From JAGTVG01 sp964389805 (GTDB taxonomy: Bacteria > Bacteroidota > Bacteroidia > Cytophagales > Cyclobacteriaceae), in the NCBI GenBank assembly GCA_964389805.1, contig CAYMFU010000064.1:1-15041 (forward strand): a stretch of 15,041 bases of DNA, read 5' to 3'. The stretch's first letter is position 1. Each line of letters opens with the position of its first letter. The position numbers were made by a program, and so were the translations under genes. The notes beneath the pieces are model-generated. The model was not told the DNA's origin and made no database searches. It was given only the letters and a program-made list of their open reading frames with translations. Below are positions 8,190 through 13,543 of this stretch, one piece after another.

Positions 8190-8197
8190 TACTTTTG
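8190..8197 (+). promoter_or_regulatory. Bacteroidota-type -7 box (TACTTTTG)
   Basis: TACTTTTG fits TAnnTTTG and would start a transcript near 8204, about 30 nt before the ATG at 8233. A matching -33 TTTG is not visible, so the call is tentative. It is the only good box in the 78-nt divergent space between phoH and the SAM-hydroxide adenosyltransferase gene. Confidence 0.4.
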
Positions 8198-8232
8198 TCT
8201 GAACAAAATTACATAATAATTTTTTGGCTTCT

Positions 8233-9009
8233 ATGGCTCTCATCACATTTATGTCAGATTTCGGGGATAATGATCATTATGTCGCTGCCGTGAAAGCCAG
8301 AATTCTGGGGATCAACCCTGATTTGAAAATTGTTGATATAAGCCATACAATTACCCCTTTCGACATTACCCATGGATCTTATGTATTAAGATCTGTTTTT
8401 CGTGAATTTCCACCCGGAACAGTTCACCTGATAGCGGTAAATACACTTGACCATCAATCTGACAGTTATATTATTATTAACATAGAGGGGCATAATTTCA
8501 TAGGCCCCGACAATGGCTTGTTCAGCCTGATCAGTGAGGAAAAACCTGAAAAAATAATAAAACTGAGTAATCCGGATATTGAATCTTCAGTTTTCCCTTC
8601 GAGGGACATAATGGGAAGGGCTACTGCTATGCTTGCTGGCGGAACGGCTATGGAAGACCTGGGTGTGGTTACACCCGATTTTAAAAAAATGTTGGGCCGT
8701 CAGCTTAAAGCTACAAAGAAGCAGATCTCCGGGAATGTGATACGTATAGATCATTTTGGGAATGCCATTACAAATATCGACCAGGAAATCTTTAATATTT
8801 TACAAAAGGAAAGGGGATTTGAGGTCAAATTCGGCCGGGAAACAATAAGGGCCATTCATACAGGTTATGCGTCCGTAGATCCCGGGGAGTGCTTTGTGGT
8901 ATTTAACAGCAATGGATTCCTGGAGATCGGGATCAACAAAGGAAGTGCTTCTGAATTAATGGGATTGGGATTTGACACACCGGTTATGATCAATTTTGAT
9001 GAGGAATGA
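8233..9009 (+). CDS. SAM hydroxide adenosyltransferase (DUF62 family)
   Basis: This protein belongs to the DUF62/SAM hydroxide adenosyltransferase family, relatives of fluorinase and chlorinase. Characterised members use water or hydroxide to split S-adenosylmethionine into adenosine and L-methionine. The protein is 258 residues and cytoplasmic. Visible motifs are ITFMSDFGDNDHYVAAVK (4-21), VDISHTITPFDI (about 34-45), FPPGTVHLIAV (59-69), FIGPDNGLFSL (about 89-99), and the C-domain IDHFGNAITNI plus a final GxxEIGINKGSAS segment. The segment usually written FHGRD in archaeal members reads FPSRD here, so the catalytic His is not at the expected place; this may be a clade variant. An in-frame TTG at 8224 would add three residues; ATG 8233 gives the family-typical MA-I-T-F start. 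It stands alone, divergent from phoH. Confidence 0.9.
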   Translation: MALITFMSDFGDNDHYVAAVKARILGINPDLKIVDISHTITPFDITHGSYVLRSVFREFPPGTVHLIAVNTLDHQSDSYIIINIEGHNFIGPDNGLFSLISEEKPEKIIKLSNPDIESSVFPSRDIMGRATAMLAGGTAMEDLGVVTPDFKKMLGRQLKATKKQISGNVIRIDHFGNAITNIDQEIFNILQKERGFEVKFGRETIRAIHTGYASVDPGECFVVFNSNGFLEIGINKGSASELMGLGFDTPVMINFDEE

Positions 9010-9228
9010 TCTATTGTTAATGCTGGCAATGCTTTGATTTAATCAGGCTTATCTAAATGTCATCCATTGGTATTGTTTAAAAATTTCAGAACCATTGGAA
9101 TTTATTCAAACTTTAGTGAAATTTGCGATCCGTATTGCGAGCGTTTGTAGTGATTGTATTGAACGAAGGCTTGCTTATCCGGATACTGAAATGACGGAAT
9201 TAATTAGTCACCAGTAATCCTGACAATT

Positions 9229-9310
9229 GCCGAAGTGGCGGAATTGGTAGACGCGCACGACTCAAAATCGTGTTCCTTCGGGAGTGTGGGTTCGATTCCC
9301 ACCTTCGGTA
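9229..9310 (+). tRNA. tRNA-Leu (anticodon CAA)
   Basis: This is a class II tRNA of 82 nt with a long variable arm. The acceptor strands GCCGAAG (9229-9235) and CTTCGGT (9303-9309) pair, with a G-T pair at 1-72. The anticodon stem CACGA/TCGTG encloses the loop CTCAAAA, giving anticodon CAA for the Leu codon TTG. The T-arm GTGGG-TTCGATT-CCCAC is perfect. The discriminator base A is followed by CCCC, so CCA is not encoded. Its last 14 nt recur at 13490-13503, the signature of an integrated element. Confidence 0.97.
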
Positions 9311-9311
9311 C
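9298..9311 (+). repeat. Left copy of the 14-bp direct repeat (candidate att site, within tRNA-Leu)
   Basis: CCCACCTTCGGTAC covers the 3' half of the T-stem, the 3' acceptor strand, the discriminator and one base beyond. The identical 14-mer occurs at 13490-13503 in the same orientation. This part of a tRNA gene is the usual crossover site for tyrosine integrases, and the tRNA stays intact on this side. Confidence 0.6.
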
Positions 9312-9314
9312 CCC

Positions 9315-9356
9315 AAACCCCTTATAATTTGTTGATTATAAGGGGTTTATTATTTT
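9315..9356 (+). terminator. Intrinsic terminator after tRNA-Leu
   Basis: A 13-bp perfect stem, AAACCCCTTATAA (9315-9327) with TTATAAGGGGTTT (9336-9348), has an 8-nt loop and is followed by ATTATTTT. It begins 5 nt after the tRNA discriminator. If the island model is right, this hairpin was brought in with the element and replaces the terminator now at the far end. Confidence 0.85.
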
Positions 9357-9359
9357 AAG

Positions 9360-9377
9360 GGTAACATATAGGTAACA
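9360..9377 (+). repeat. Tandem GGTAACA words near the left end
   Basis: GGTAACA occurs at 9360-9366 and again at 9371-9377, 11 bp apart start to start (about one helical turn), 49 bp inside the left 14-bp repeat. A third copy, in the same orientation, lies at 13420-13426, 64 bp inside the right repeat. The layout resembles arm-type integrase binding sites; that role is inference. Confidence 0.35.
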
Positions 9378-9507
9378 ATACTTAAGATAGTATTAGATAT
9401 TATTTATTAAATAGGAGATTTCTATAGGCCCTGATTCATAAGTTTTTTTGAGGATTCAAAAGTCCTATTTTGATTAATGATTGTCTTTAAGTGTCTGCTT
9501 CTTAAAT

Positions 9508-9647
9508 TCAATAAAAATCCTCAAGTTTTTTTATTAATTGTTTATCTTTTTTCTTCACTTTTTTATACTGAGATGATTTTGTTTTAACCAAAATATTGAT
9601 TTCATCTGATGTTAATTCATGAATTTCAAACCGTGTTAAATTATTAG
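9508..9647 (-). other. Out-of-frame coding continuation of the 9636-9977 gene
   Basis: One added G in the G8 tract at 9648-9655 would let the upstream gene read on through this stretch to a TGA at 9508-9510. The added tail is 46 residues: it begins ANNLTRFEIHELTSDEI and ends in a Lys-rich KKLEDFY. Staying open for 46 codons in such AT-rich DNA, with a sensible charged and amphipathic composition, suggests that this was or is coding. The complete product would be about 156 residues. Confidence 0.5.
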
Positions 9648-9977
9648 CCCCCCCCTATCTTTCCAAGACTTAACACTATTAATAAATTGACCTAGCCTAT
9701 AAAATTTATTTTTACCAAATAAAAAATGAGGATCTTCCACTGGAACATACATTTGGAAAATATCATCTTCTTTAATTTCCTTAATTCTTGCTCCTTTTCG
9801 TATTTTATATCTTTTAAAAAAGGCTCTATGGATTTCCTTTCTTTCTAAATCACCACATTTAAATAAGAAAAATACAATTAGCCACCTATTCATATTATAG
9901 AAATCTCCTTCCGGATTGCTAAAGGATATTAATTTCATGAAAACATACGTCCCTACAGAATTGATTTTATTCTTCAA
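9636..9977 (-). CDS. Hypothetical protein, possibly truncated or phase-switched at a G8 tract (113 aa)
   Basis: I do not recognise the family. As it stands the frame encodes 113 residues ending RGGLII. The body has a hydrophobic stretch RWLIVFFLFK (about 31-40), a strongly basic stretch HRAFFKRYKIRKGARIKE, then an aromatic C-terminal part with FLFGKNKFYRLGQF. The upstream limit is uncertain: TTG at 9977 opens the frame and the first ATG is at 9938 (residue 14). A run of eight G (coding strand) at 9648-9655 sits three codons before the stop. Adding one G would remove the stop and extend the frame by 46 codons to 9508. This may be a decayed gene, a phase-variable gene or a homopolymer sequencing error. 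It lies inside the tRNA-Leu island, 50 nt downstream of another unknown gene on the same strand. Confidence 0.5.
   Translation of the reverse strand: MKNKINSVGTYVFMKLISFSNPEGDFYNMNRWLIVFFLFKCGDLERKEIHRAFFKRYKIRKGARIKEIKEDDIFQMYVPVEDPHFLFGKNKFYRLGQFINSVKSWKDRGGLII
9648..9655 (-). repeat. G8 homopolymer in coding sequence (C8 on the plus strand)
   Basis: Eight consecutive C on the plus strand read as AGG GGG GGG in the minus-strand gene. Runs of this length are slippage-prone, and I noticed no other G/C run this long in a gene of the window. A length change of +1 or -2 restores a long downstream frame. Confidence 0.7.
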
Positions 9978-10027
9978 TCCATTAATTTAGTTGAAAAGCA
10001 TGTGTGGTTGATCAGATTAAACCAGTA

Positions 10028-10408
10028 TCACGGTGAAGGGCTGTTTGTTGTATATTCGCTTAGCAATTCTTTATCTTCAGGAAAACTGATATCATCCTTT
10101 ATTTTGTTATTTATTTGACCTGTAACAGGACCTGTTCCCGCTCCAGGAGTGCTATTAATTTCAACCCATTCTTTAATATTTTCATTCACAATTCCATCCC
10201 TATATTTGTAATTCTTAATATTAAGATCTAAGGGTCCACTTGCTATGGCGACTTCTGTGCCGGCGATGAAATATCTTTTTGGATTGCCTACAACGAGGTC
10301 ACCTTTATAATAAAGGTAATAGACTTCCTTCTTATCTGAGTCATCGAATAAAACTCCGAAATTAGCTTCTTTGTCTTGATTCATTTTAGGATCTTTAATG
10401 ATTGGCAT
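10028..10408 (-). CDS. Hypothetical protein (126 aa)
   Basis: This is an unrecognised protein without a signal peptide or membrane segment. The N-terminal half has beta-type segments rich in Tyr (EVYYLYYKGDLVVG, about 28-41, then RYFIAGTEVAIASGPL). The C-terminal third is Gly/Pro/Thr/Ser-rich and looks unstructured (STPGAGTGPVTGQ, about 86-98). The ATG at 10408 is followed by a highly polar start (PIIKDPKMNQDKE), and an alternative ATG is at residue 9. It lies inside the tRNA-Leu island and upstream of the G8-disrupted gene on the same strand, so the two may share a transcript. No function is proposed. Confidence 0.55.
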   Translation of the reverse strand: MPIIKDPKMNQDKEANFGVLFDDSDKKEVYYLYYKGDLVVGNPKRYFIAGTEVAIASGPLDLNIKNYKYRDGIVNENIKEWVEINSTPGAGTGPVTGQINNKIKDDISFPEDKELLSEYTTNSPSP

Positions 10409-10508
10409 AGTTGTAAAATTTAAGGTTTAACAATTAGATGATTTGGCTTTATATATATTTTTGAGTAATATAAGTTAGTGAAAGTCAATTTCTTATAAAA
10501 GAAAAATC

Positions 10509-10536
10509 TTGAGTTTTTGTATTAAATATCTATATT
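10509..10536 (+). promoter_or_regulatory. Possible promoter for the candidate small RNA
   Basis: TTGAGT (10509-10514) and TATATT (10531-10536) are 16 nt apart, a sigma-70-like layout that would start RNA near 10543. It does not match the Bacteroidota TAnnTTTG consensus, so support is weak. Its placement just upstream of two hairpins is the reason to list it. Confidence 0.2.
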
Positions 10537-10542
10537 ATGATG

Positions 10543-10616
10543 GGATCTTTCATTAATTGTTGGCATGATTAATGAAAAAGTTATACAAGAAGCCTGGCGA
10601 AGTCGCCAGGCTTTTT
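10543..10616 (+). ncRNA. Candidate two-hairpin small RNA with its own terminator
   Basis: Two hairpins stand in tandem with no protein gene on this strand before them. The first has a perfect 10-bp AT-rich stem, TTTCATTAAT (10548-10557) with ATTAATGAAA (10568-10577), and a loop TGTTGGCATG. The second is a GC-rich terminator hairpin (10591-10612) followed by five T. The product would be about 74 nt. The 5' end is guessed from a weak promoter-like match. Other explanations are a protein-binding palindrome beside a stray terminator, or the remains of a lost gene's 3' end. Confidence 0.3.
10591..10616 (+). terminator. Strong intrinsic terminator with no obvious gene upstream
   Basis: AGCCTGGCGA (10591-10600) pairs perfectly with TCGCCAGGCT (10603-10612). 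The T run 10612-10616 follows on the plus strand, while the other strand has only an interrupted run, so plus-strand use is favoured. The nearest upstream gene is on the minus strand and points away. Confidence 0.75.
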
Positions 10617-10654
10617 ATAATCCAGTATTCTATCTTTAGAAAACTACATTTTAA

Positions 10655-10927
10655 TCATCAACAAAATCGGAAGCGTATCCTAATTATGAATCTTTTTTAA
10701 AGGATTATAAGTTCGATCAAGATATGACAATACAAGAAATTCAAATTTGTGATAACTGGGCATATGTAAGATCTACCGCTGATGGTTGGTTGCAACCTAA
10801 AAAAGGAGTGGATAAAGATAAACGAAGAGCTATCAGTAGACATCTTACCATTTTAAGAAAACAAGATAATGGTGAATGGAAAATTTATCGTGATATTTAT
10901 AATAATCCTCCACCTGAATCAAAATAG
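10655..10927 (+). pseudogene. 5'-truncated NTF2-like (DUF4440/SnoaL-type) protein fragment
   Basis: The readable frame corresponds to the C-terminal half of a DUF4440/SnoaL-type NTF2-like protein: strands IQICDNWAYVRSTADG (10736-10783), then LTILRKQDNGEWKIYRDIYNN (split here as LTILRKQDN and GEWKIYRDIYNN), the family's final sheet. The frame is open back to 10655 (SSTKSEAYPN and so on), but the only ATG is at 10724, which would give 67 residues beginning inside the fold. Intact family members have about 130 or more residues. The missing N-terminal half has no counterpart upstream, where an in-frame TAA (10652) and the orphan terminator occur. I read it as a remnant inside the island, with the breakpoint between 10616 and 10655. 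A short functional protein from 10724 is less likely. Confidence 0.6.
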
Positions 10928-11083
10928 AAATCCTTTTCACCCCCCATCTCCAGGCCTAAAATCCTTGAAAGCCTACGAGAGAAAGCGTCTGATGGACTCT
11001 TATTCGGGAGTAATTGATAAGTGGTGAGAGGTGTATTTGAGGATTGAGTTTGTGGAATTCCAATGATTATGAAATAAATGCAC

Positions 11084-12016
11084 TTACCTTTTCCCATTAA
11101 TACGCTGCACAATCCATGTGAGGAGAGGTGTTAATATAGCTGTTGTAACCGTTGAAGCTGCAACGAGAGGAGTAGCACTTGCAGCCAATGAACTCATGGA
11201 GGGATCTGCCAATGCCATGGCATGGGGGGTGGCTACAGCGTTTCCAGCTGTACTTGAAGAGGCTGCGCCTGCAACACCACTTCCACCCACGGCCTTATCC
11301 GATAGTATATTAAAAAATCCTCCTACAAAAGTAGTTAAAATACCCAGCAAGATTCCTGGCAATCCAGCTTTGATTAATGATCTCATTTCCAGGCCAGCAC
11401 CAAGAGAAAATGCAAAAAAAGGAATGAGCACCGGCCCTCCCTTCACTAGAAAATTCCGTAATTCCTTATCAAGATTTCCCAGGATCATTCCGACAATAAT
11501 AGGTATAATAACTGCAATTAAAGCAATGAAAGGAATATTAGCCAAGCCTGCTGCTCCCAAAGCCACCATGGTCAAAAAAGGACCGTCATTGATTGATATA
11601 ACAGCGATAGCACCTACATCTGTTTCATCTCCATATTCCCCGGTTAGTGCAGCATATAATCCTCCGTTTGTATTGCTCATGGCTGAAATAACTGCTAGTG
11701 CAGACAATCCTAAGAAGCCATTTTCTCCAAATAGTTTGTCAACAGCCAGACCAATACCTATGGCCACAATGAATTTGGAAAAGGTAATAGCGATTCCTTT
11801 TTTTAGAACTTTCTGGGCTGCTTTCAAACGTATGCCAGCACCCATGCACAATAAAAAAGCTCCAATCAGAGTAGTTGATCCATCTTTGAACAGCGCCGTT
11901 GTAAATCCACCTATGTTCAAAAGGTCGGGCACAAAAGTGTTAAAGATGGCTCCCAAAATGAGGGGAATAACCATCATGCCTCCAGGAATACGTTCCAACG
12001 ATTGTTTGATTTTCAT
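11084..12016 (-). CDS. kdgT: 2-keto-3-deoxygluconate permease (KdgT family)
   Basis: This is a polytopic inner-membrane transporter of the KdgT family, which takes up 2-keto-3-deoxygluconate (proton-driven in enterobacteria), an intermediate of pectin, alginate and hexuronate breakdown. From ATG 12016 it is 310 residues, close to the roughly 327 of the E. coli protein. The N-terminus MKIKQSLERIPGGMMVIPL matches the family closely. Further marks are SNTNGGLYAALTGEYGD, VISINDGPFLTM, and the C-terminal Gly/Ala-rich SGVAGAASSSTAGNAVATP with about ten hydrophobic helices. The frame continues upstream to an ATG at 12100, but those 28 residues are polar and not family-like, and a TATATTTTGG box at 12048-12057 lies within them. 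It is divergent from the GH20-like gene and inside the island. No kdgK or kdgA is present here. Confidence 0.9.
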   Translation of the reverse strand: MKIKQSLERIPGGMMVIPLILGAIFNTFVPDLLNIGGFTTALFKDGSTTLIGAFLLCMGAGIRLKAAQKVLKKGIAITFSKFIVAIGIGLAVDKLFGENGFLGLSALAVISAMSNTNGGLYAALTGEYGDETDVGAIAVISINDGPFLTMVALGAAGLANIPFIALIAVIIPIIVGMILGNLDKELRNFLVKGGPVLIPFFAFSLGAGLEMRSLIKAGLPGILLGILTTFVGGFFNILSDKAVGGSGVAGAASSSTAGNAVATPHAMALADPSMSSLAASATPLVAASTVTTAILTPLLTWIVQRINGKR

Positions 12017-12273
12017 AATCGGTTTGTCATTTAAATCAATTATTTTACCAAAATATAAGCCTTGTTCAGACTTTAAGCAGATGCTATGCCTTTTTAGCAT
12101 TGTATAATTAAGACTATCCTCAGAGAATGCCTAATATCACAGGCTTAAAAAAACATATAATATCAGATTTCTGATAGGTTTACATAATGAATATTTTAGA
12201 TTTCAATCAAAATCATTAATTTGAACAGGTATAACTTTTGGAAATTCAATAAACACCTTTTAATATAACCAAT

Positions 12274-13386
12274 ATGAAACGAATAACACTTTTTTTTGCT
12301 ATACTGGTATGCTTAAATTTAACAACAAACGCCCAGGAAAAACTAGATGAGTTACTTCCTGTACGAGGTCTTTGTATTAGCGCTCCACAGAAAGAAGGTA
12401 TTGATGAATTTATCAAGTTTATTAATGAAGAACTGGTTCCCAAGAAGGTGAATACTCTTGTTTTAAGAGTCGATTGGAACTACGCATATAAATCACACCC
12501 AGAATTAAGGGATGAAGATCCACTTACCACAGCGGACGTTAAAAAAATTGTGCAAGCATGCAAAGCAGGTGGCATACATGTGATCCCCCAAATAAATCTC
12601 CTGGGGCACCAATCCTGGCATGGAAAAGTATATGCTTTATTAACGAAATATCCCCAATTTAATGAAACACCTGATGTGGTTATGCCCGCAGATGGTGAAT
12701 ATGAATGGCCAAACCCAGATGGATTATATTGCCTGAGTTATTGTCCATTACATCCGGATGTTCATAAGATAGTATTTGACATGGTTGATGAAATTGTGGA
12801 AGTGTTTGAATCTCATGCTTTCCACGCGGGAATGGATGAAGTGTTTTACATAGGGCATGAGCAATGTCCAAGGTGTCATGGTAGAGATAAGGCAGAGTTG
12901 TTTGCAGGAGAAGTTACTAAAATCAGAGATCATCTTGTAAAAAATGAGAAAGAGCTGTGGATCTGGGGAGACCGGTTGATTGATGGCAAAACAACAGGCA
13001 TCGGTGTCTGGTCCGCCAGTATGAACAATACCCACCGGGCTATAGATATGATCCCGAAGGATGTTGTTATCAATGACTGGCACTATAATCGACCAAATCC
13101 AACAGCTGCTCTATTCGCTTTGAAAGGATTCAGGGTAATCACATGCCCTTACCGAAAAGCGGAGGTCGCTACGACTCAAATGCATATGATGTTGGGATTC
13201 AGGGAAAACGCAACACCAGAGACAAAGGAGAATTACCAGGGCATGATGCAGACGATCTGGACAAGTGCCGAGAATTTTTTAGATTACTATTATGGTAGAA
13301 AACAGTTTGACACAGAATCTAACCGGGACAATTATGTGGAATGTTTTAATACCTTGTTTGAGGAGATTAATAAACTAGAGAAATAA
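12274..13386 (+). CDS. Secreted GH20-like glycoside hydrolase
   Basis: This 370-residue exported protein begins with a signal peptide (MKRITLFFAILVCLNLTTNA, cleaved near residue 20). The rest reads as a TIM-barrel related to the GH20 beta-N-acetylhexosaminidase catalytic domain. The GH20 Asp-Glu pair is present as Asp188-Glu189 in FHAGMDEVFY. Other fitting segments are VNTLVLRVDW (59-68), HVIPQINLLGHQSW (102-115) and the aromatic pocket Trp residues in LWIWGDRL, INDWHY and TIWTSAENF. It lacks the N-terminal GH20b domain and is shorter than classical hexosaminidases. An unusual EQCPRCHG motif (196-203) could be a metal or disulfide site. Substrate-assisted cleavage of N-acetylhexosamine glycosides is the family expectation; the true substrate is unknown. 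It is divergent from kdgT, and the terminator at 13510-13527 can serve it. Confidence 0.8.
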   Translation: MKRITLFFAILVCLNLTTNAQEKLDELLPVRGLCISAPQKEGIDEFIKFINEELVPKKVNTLVLRVDWNYAYKSHPELRDEDPLTTADVKKIVQACKAGGIHVIPQINLLGHQSWHGKVYALLTKYPQFNETPDVVMPADGEYEWPNPDGLYCLSYCPLHPDVHKIVFDMVDEIVEVFESHAFHAGMDEVFYIGHEQCPRCHGRDKAELFAGEVTKIRDHLVKNEKELWIWGDRLIDGKTTGIGVWSASMNNTHRAIDMIPKDVVINDWHYNRPNPTAALFALKGFRVITCPYRKAEVATTQMHMMLGFRENATPETKENYQGMMQTIWTSAENFLDYYYGRKQFDTESNRDNYVECFNTLFEEINKLEK

Positions 13387-13419
13387 GTTCAGAGTTCAGG
13401 AGAATTTCAGAAATATTAC

Positions 13420-13426
13420 GGTAACA
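13420..13426 (+). repeat. GGTAACA word near the right end of the island
   Basis: This is a single copy, in the same orientation as the pair at 9360-9377 and 64 bp inside the right 14-bp repeat. A 7-mer is short; it is listed because its placement relative to the ends mirrors the left side. Confidence 0.3.
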
Positions 13427-13489
13427 CAAAATATATCCATCTCTTAATCTATAGTCCCTAATCAGTCCACTTTATGTTGACGTGAAACA

Positions 13490-13503
13490 CCCACCTTCGG
13501 TAC
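13490..13503 (+). repeat. Right copy of the 14-bp direct repeat (candidate att site)
   Basis: CCCACCTTCGGTAC is identical to 9298-9311. The sequence before it has no T-arm or other tRNA part, so it is a bare copy of the tRNA 3' end and not a second tRNA gene. It touches the poly-A run and hairpin of the terminator at 13504-13533, which would follow tRNA-Leu directly if the island were removed. Confidence 0.55.
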
Positions 13504-13533
13504 AAAAAAAGCCCCGGATACGGGGCTCTTTAT
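13504..13533 (-). terminator. Strong intrinsic terminator of the NTF2-like lipoprotein gene
   Basis: AGCCCCG (13510-13516) and CGGGGCT (13521-13527) pair around the loop GATA. On the minus strand the stem is followed by seven T (13510-13504), an excellent terminator 17 nt beyond the lipoprotein stop at 13544. On the plus strand the stem is followed by CTTTATTT, so it may also stop the GH20-like transcript. Confidence 0.88.
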
Positions 13534-13543
13534 TTAGTCCTTT

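Larger units (their letters stand above)
9298..13503. mobile_element. Candidate tRNA-Leu-integrated genomic island without integrase (about 4.19 kb)
   Basis: Two exact 14-bp repeats, one forming the 3' end of intact tRNA-Leu, bracket this region. Excision between them would leave one complete tRNA followed at once by the terminator at 13504-13533. GGTAACA words lie close inside both ends. The contents differ from the housekeeping flanks: a gene disrupted at a homopolymer, an unknown gene, a candidate small RNA, a 5'-truncated gene, a sugar-acid permease and a GH20-like glycosidase. No integrase, transposase or relaxase is visible, so the element would be decayed, satellite-like or moved in trans. 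The boundary call is inference; a chance 14-bp match involving this tRNA is unlikely but not impossible. Confidence 0.45.

Noticed and set aside
9064..9098. Direct repeat CCATTGG at 9064 and 9092
   Set aside because: Seven bases with a 28-bp offset in a non-coding stretch; no matching structure or partner sites, so chance is the simplest reading.
12017..12100. Upstream ATG start for the permease (adds 28 residues)
   Set aside because: The extra residues are polar and unlike the family N-terminus, while MKIK...ERIPGG at 12016 matches it. The longer frame remains formally open.
11118..12107. 329-codon plus-strand open frame opposite the permease gene
   Set aside because: It is the antisense shadow of kdgT. 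Its Pro/Ala/Ser-rich translation has no domain, whereas the minus strand gives a clear KdgT protein with a family-typical start.
12748..13083. 111-codon minus-strand frame inside the GH20-like gene
   Set aside because: It is antisense to the catalytic region of a recognisable enzyme and has no domain.
13441..13503. A second tRNA gene ending at the right 14-bp repeat
   Set aside because: No acceptor 5' strand, anticodon arm or T-arm can be formed upstream. Only the 3' tail of tRNA-Leu is duplicated.
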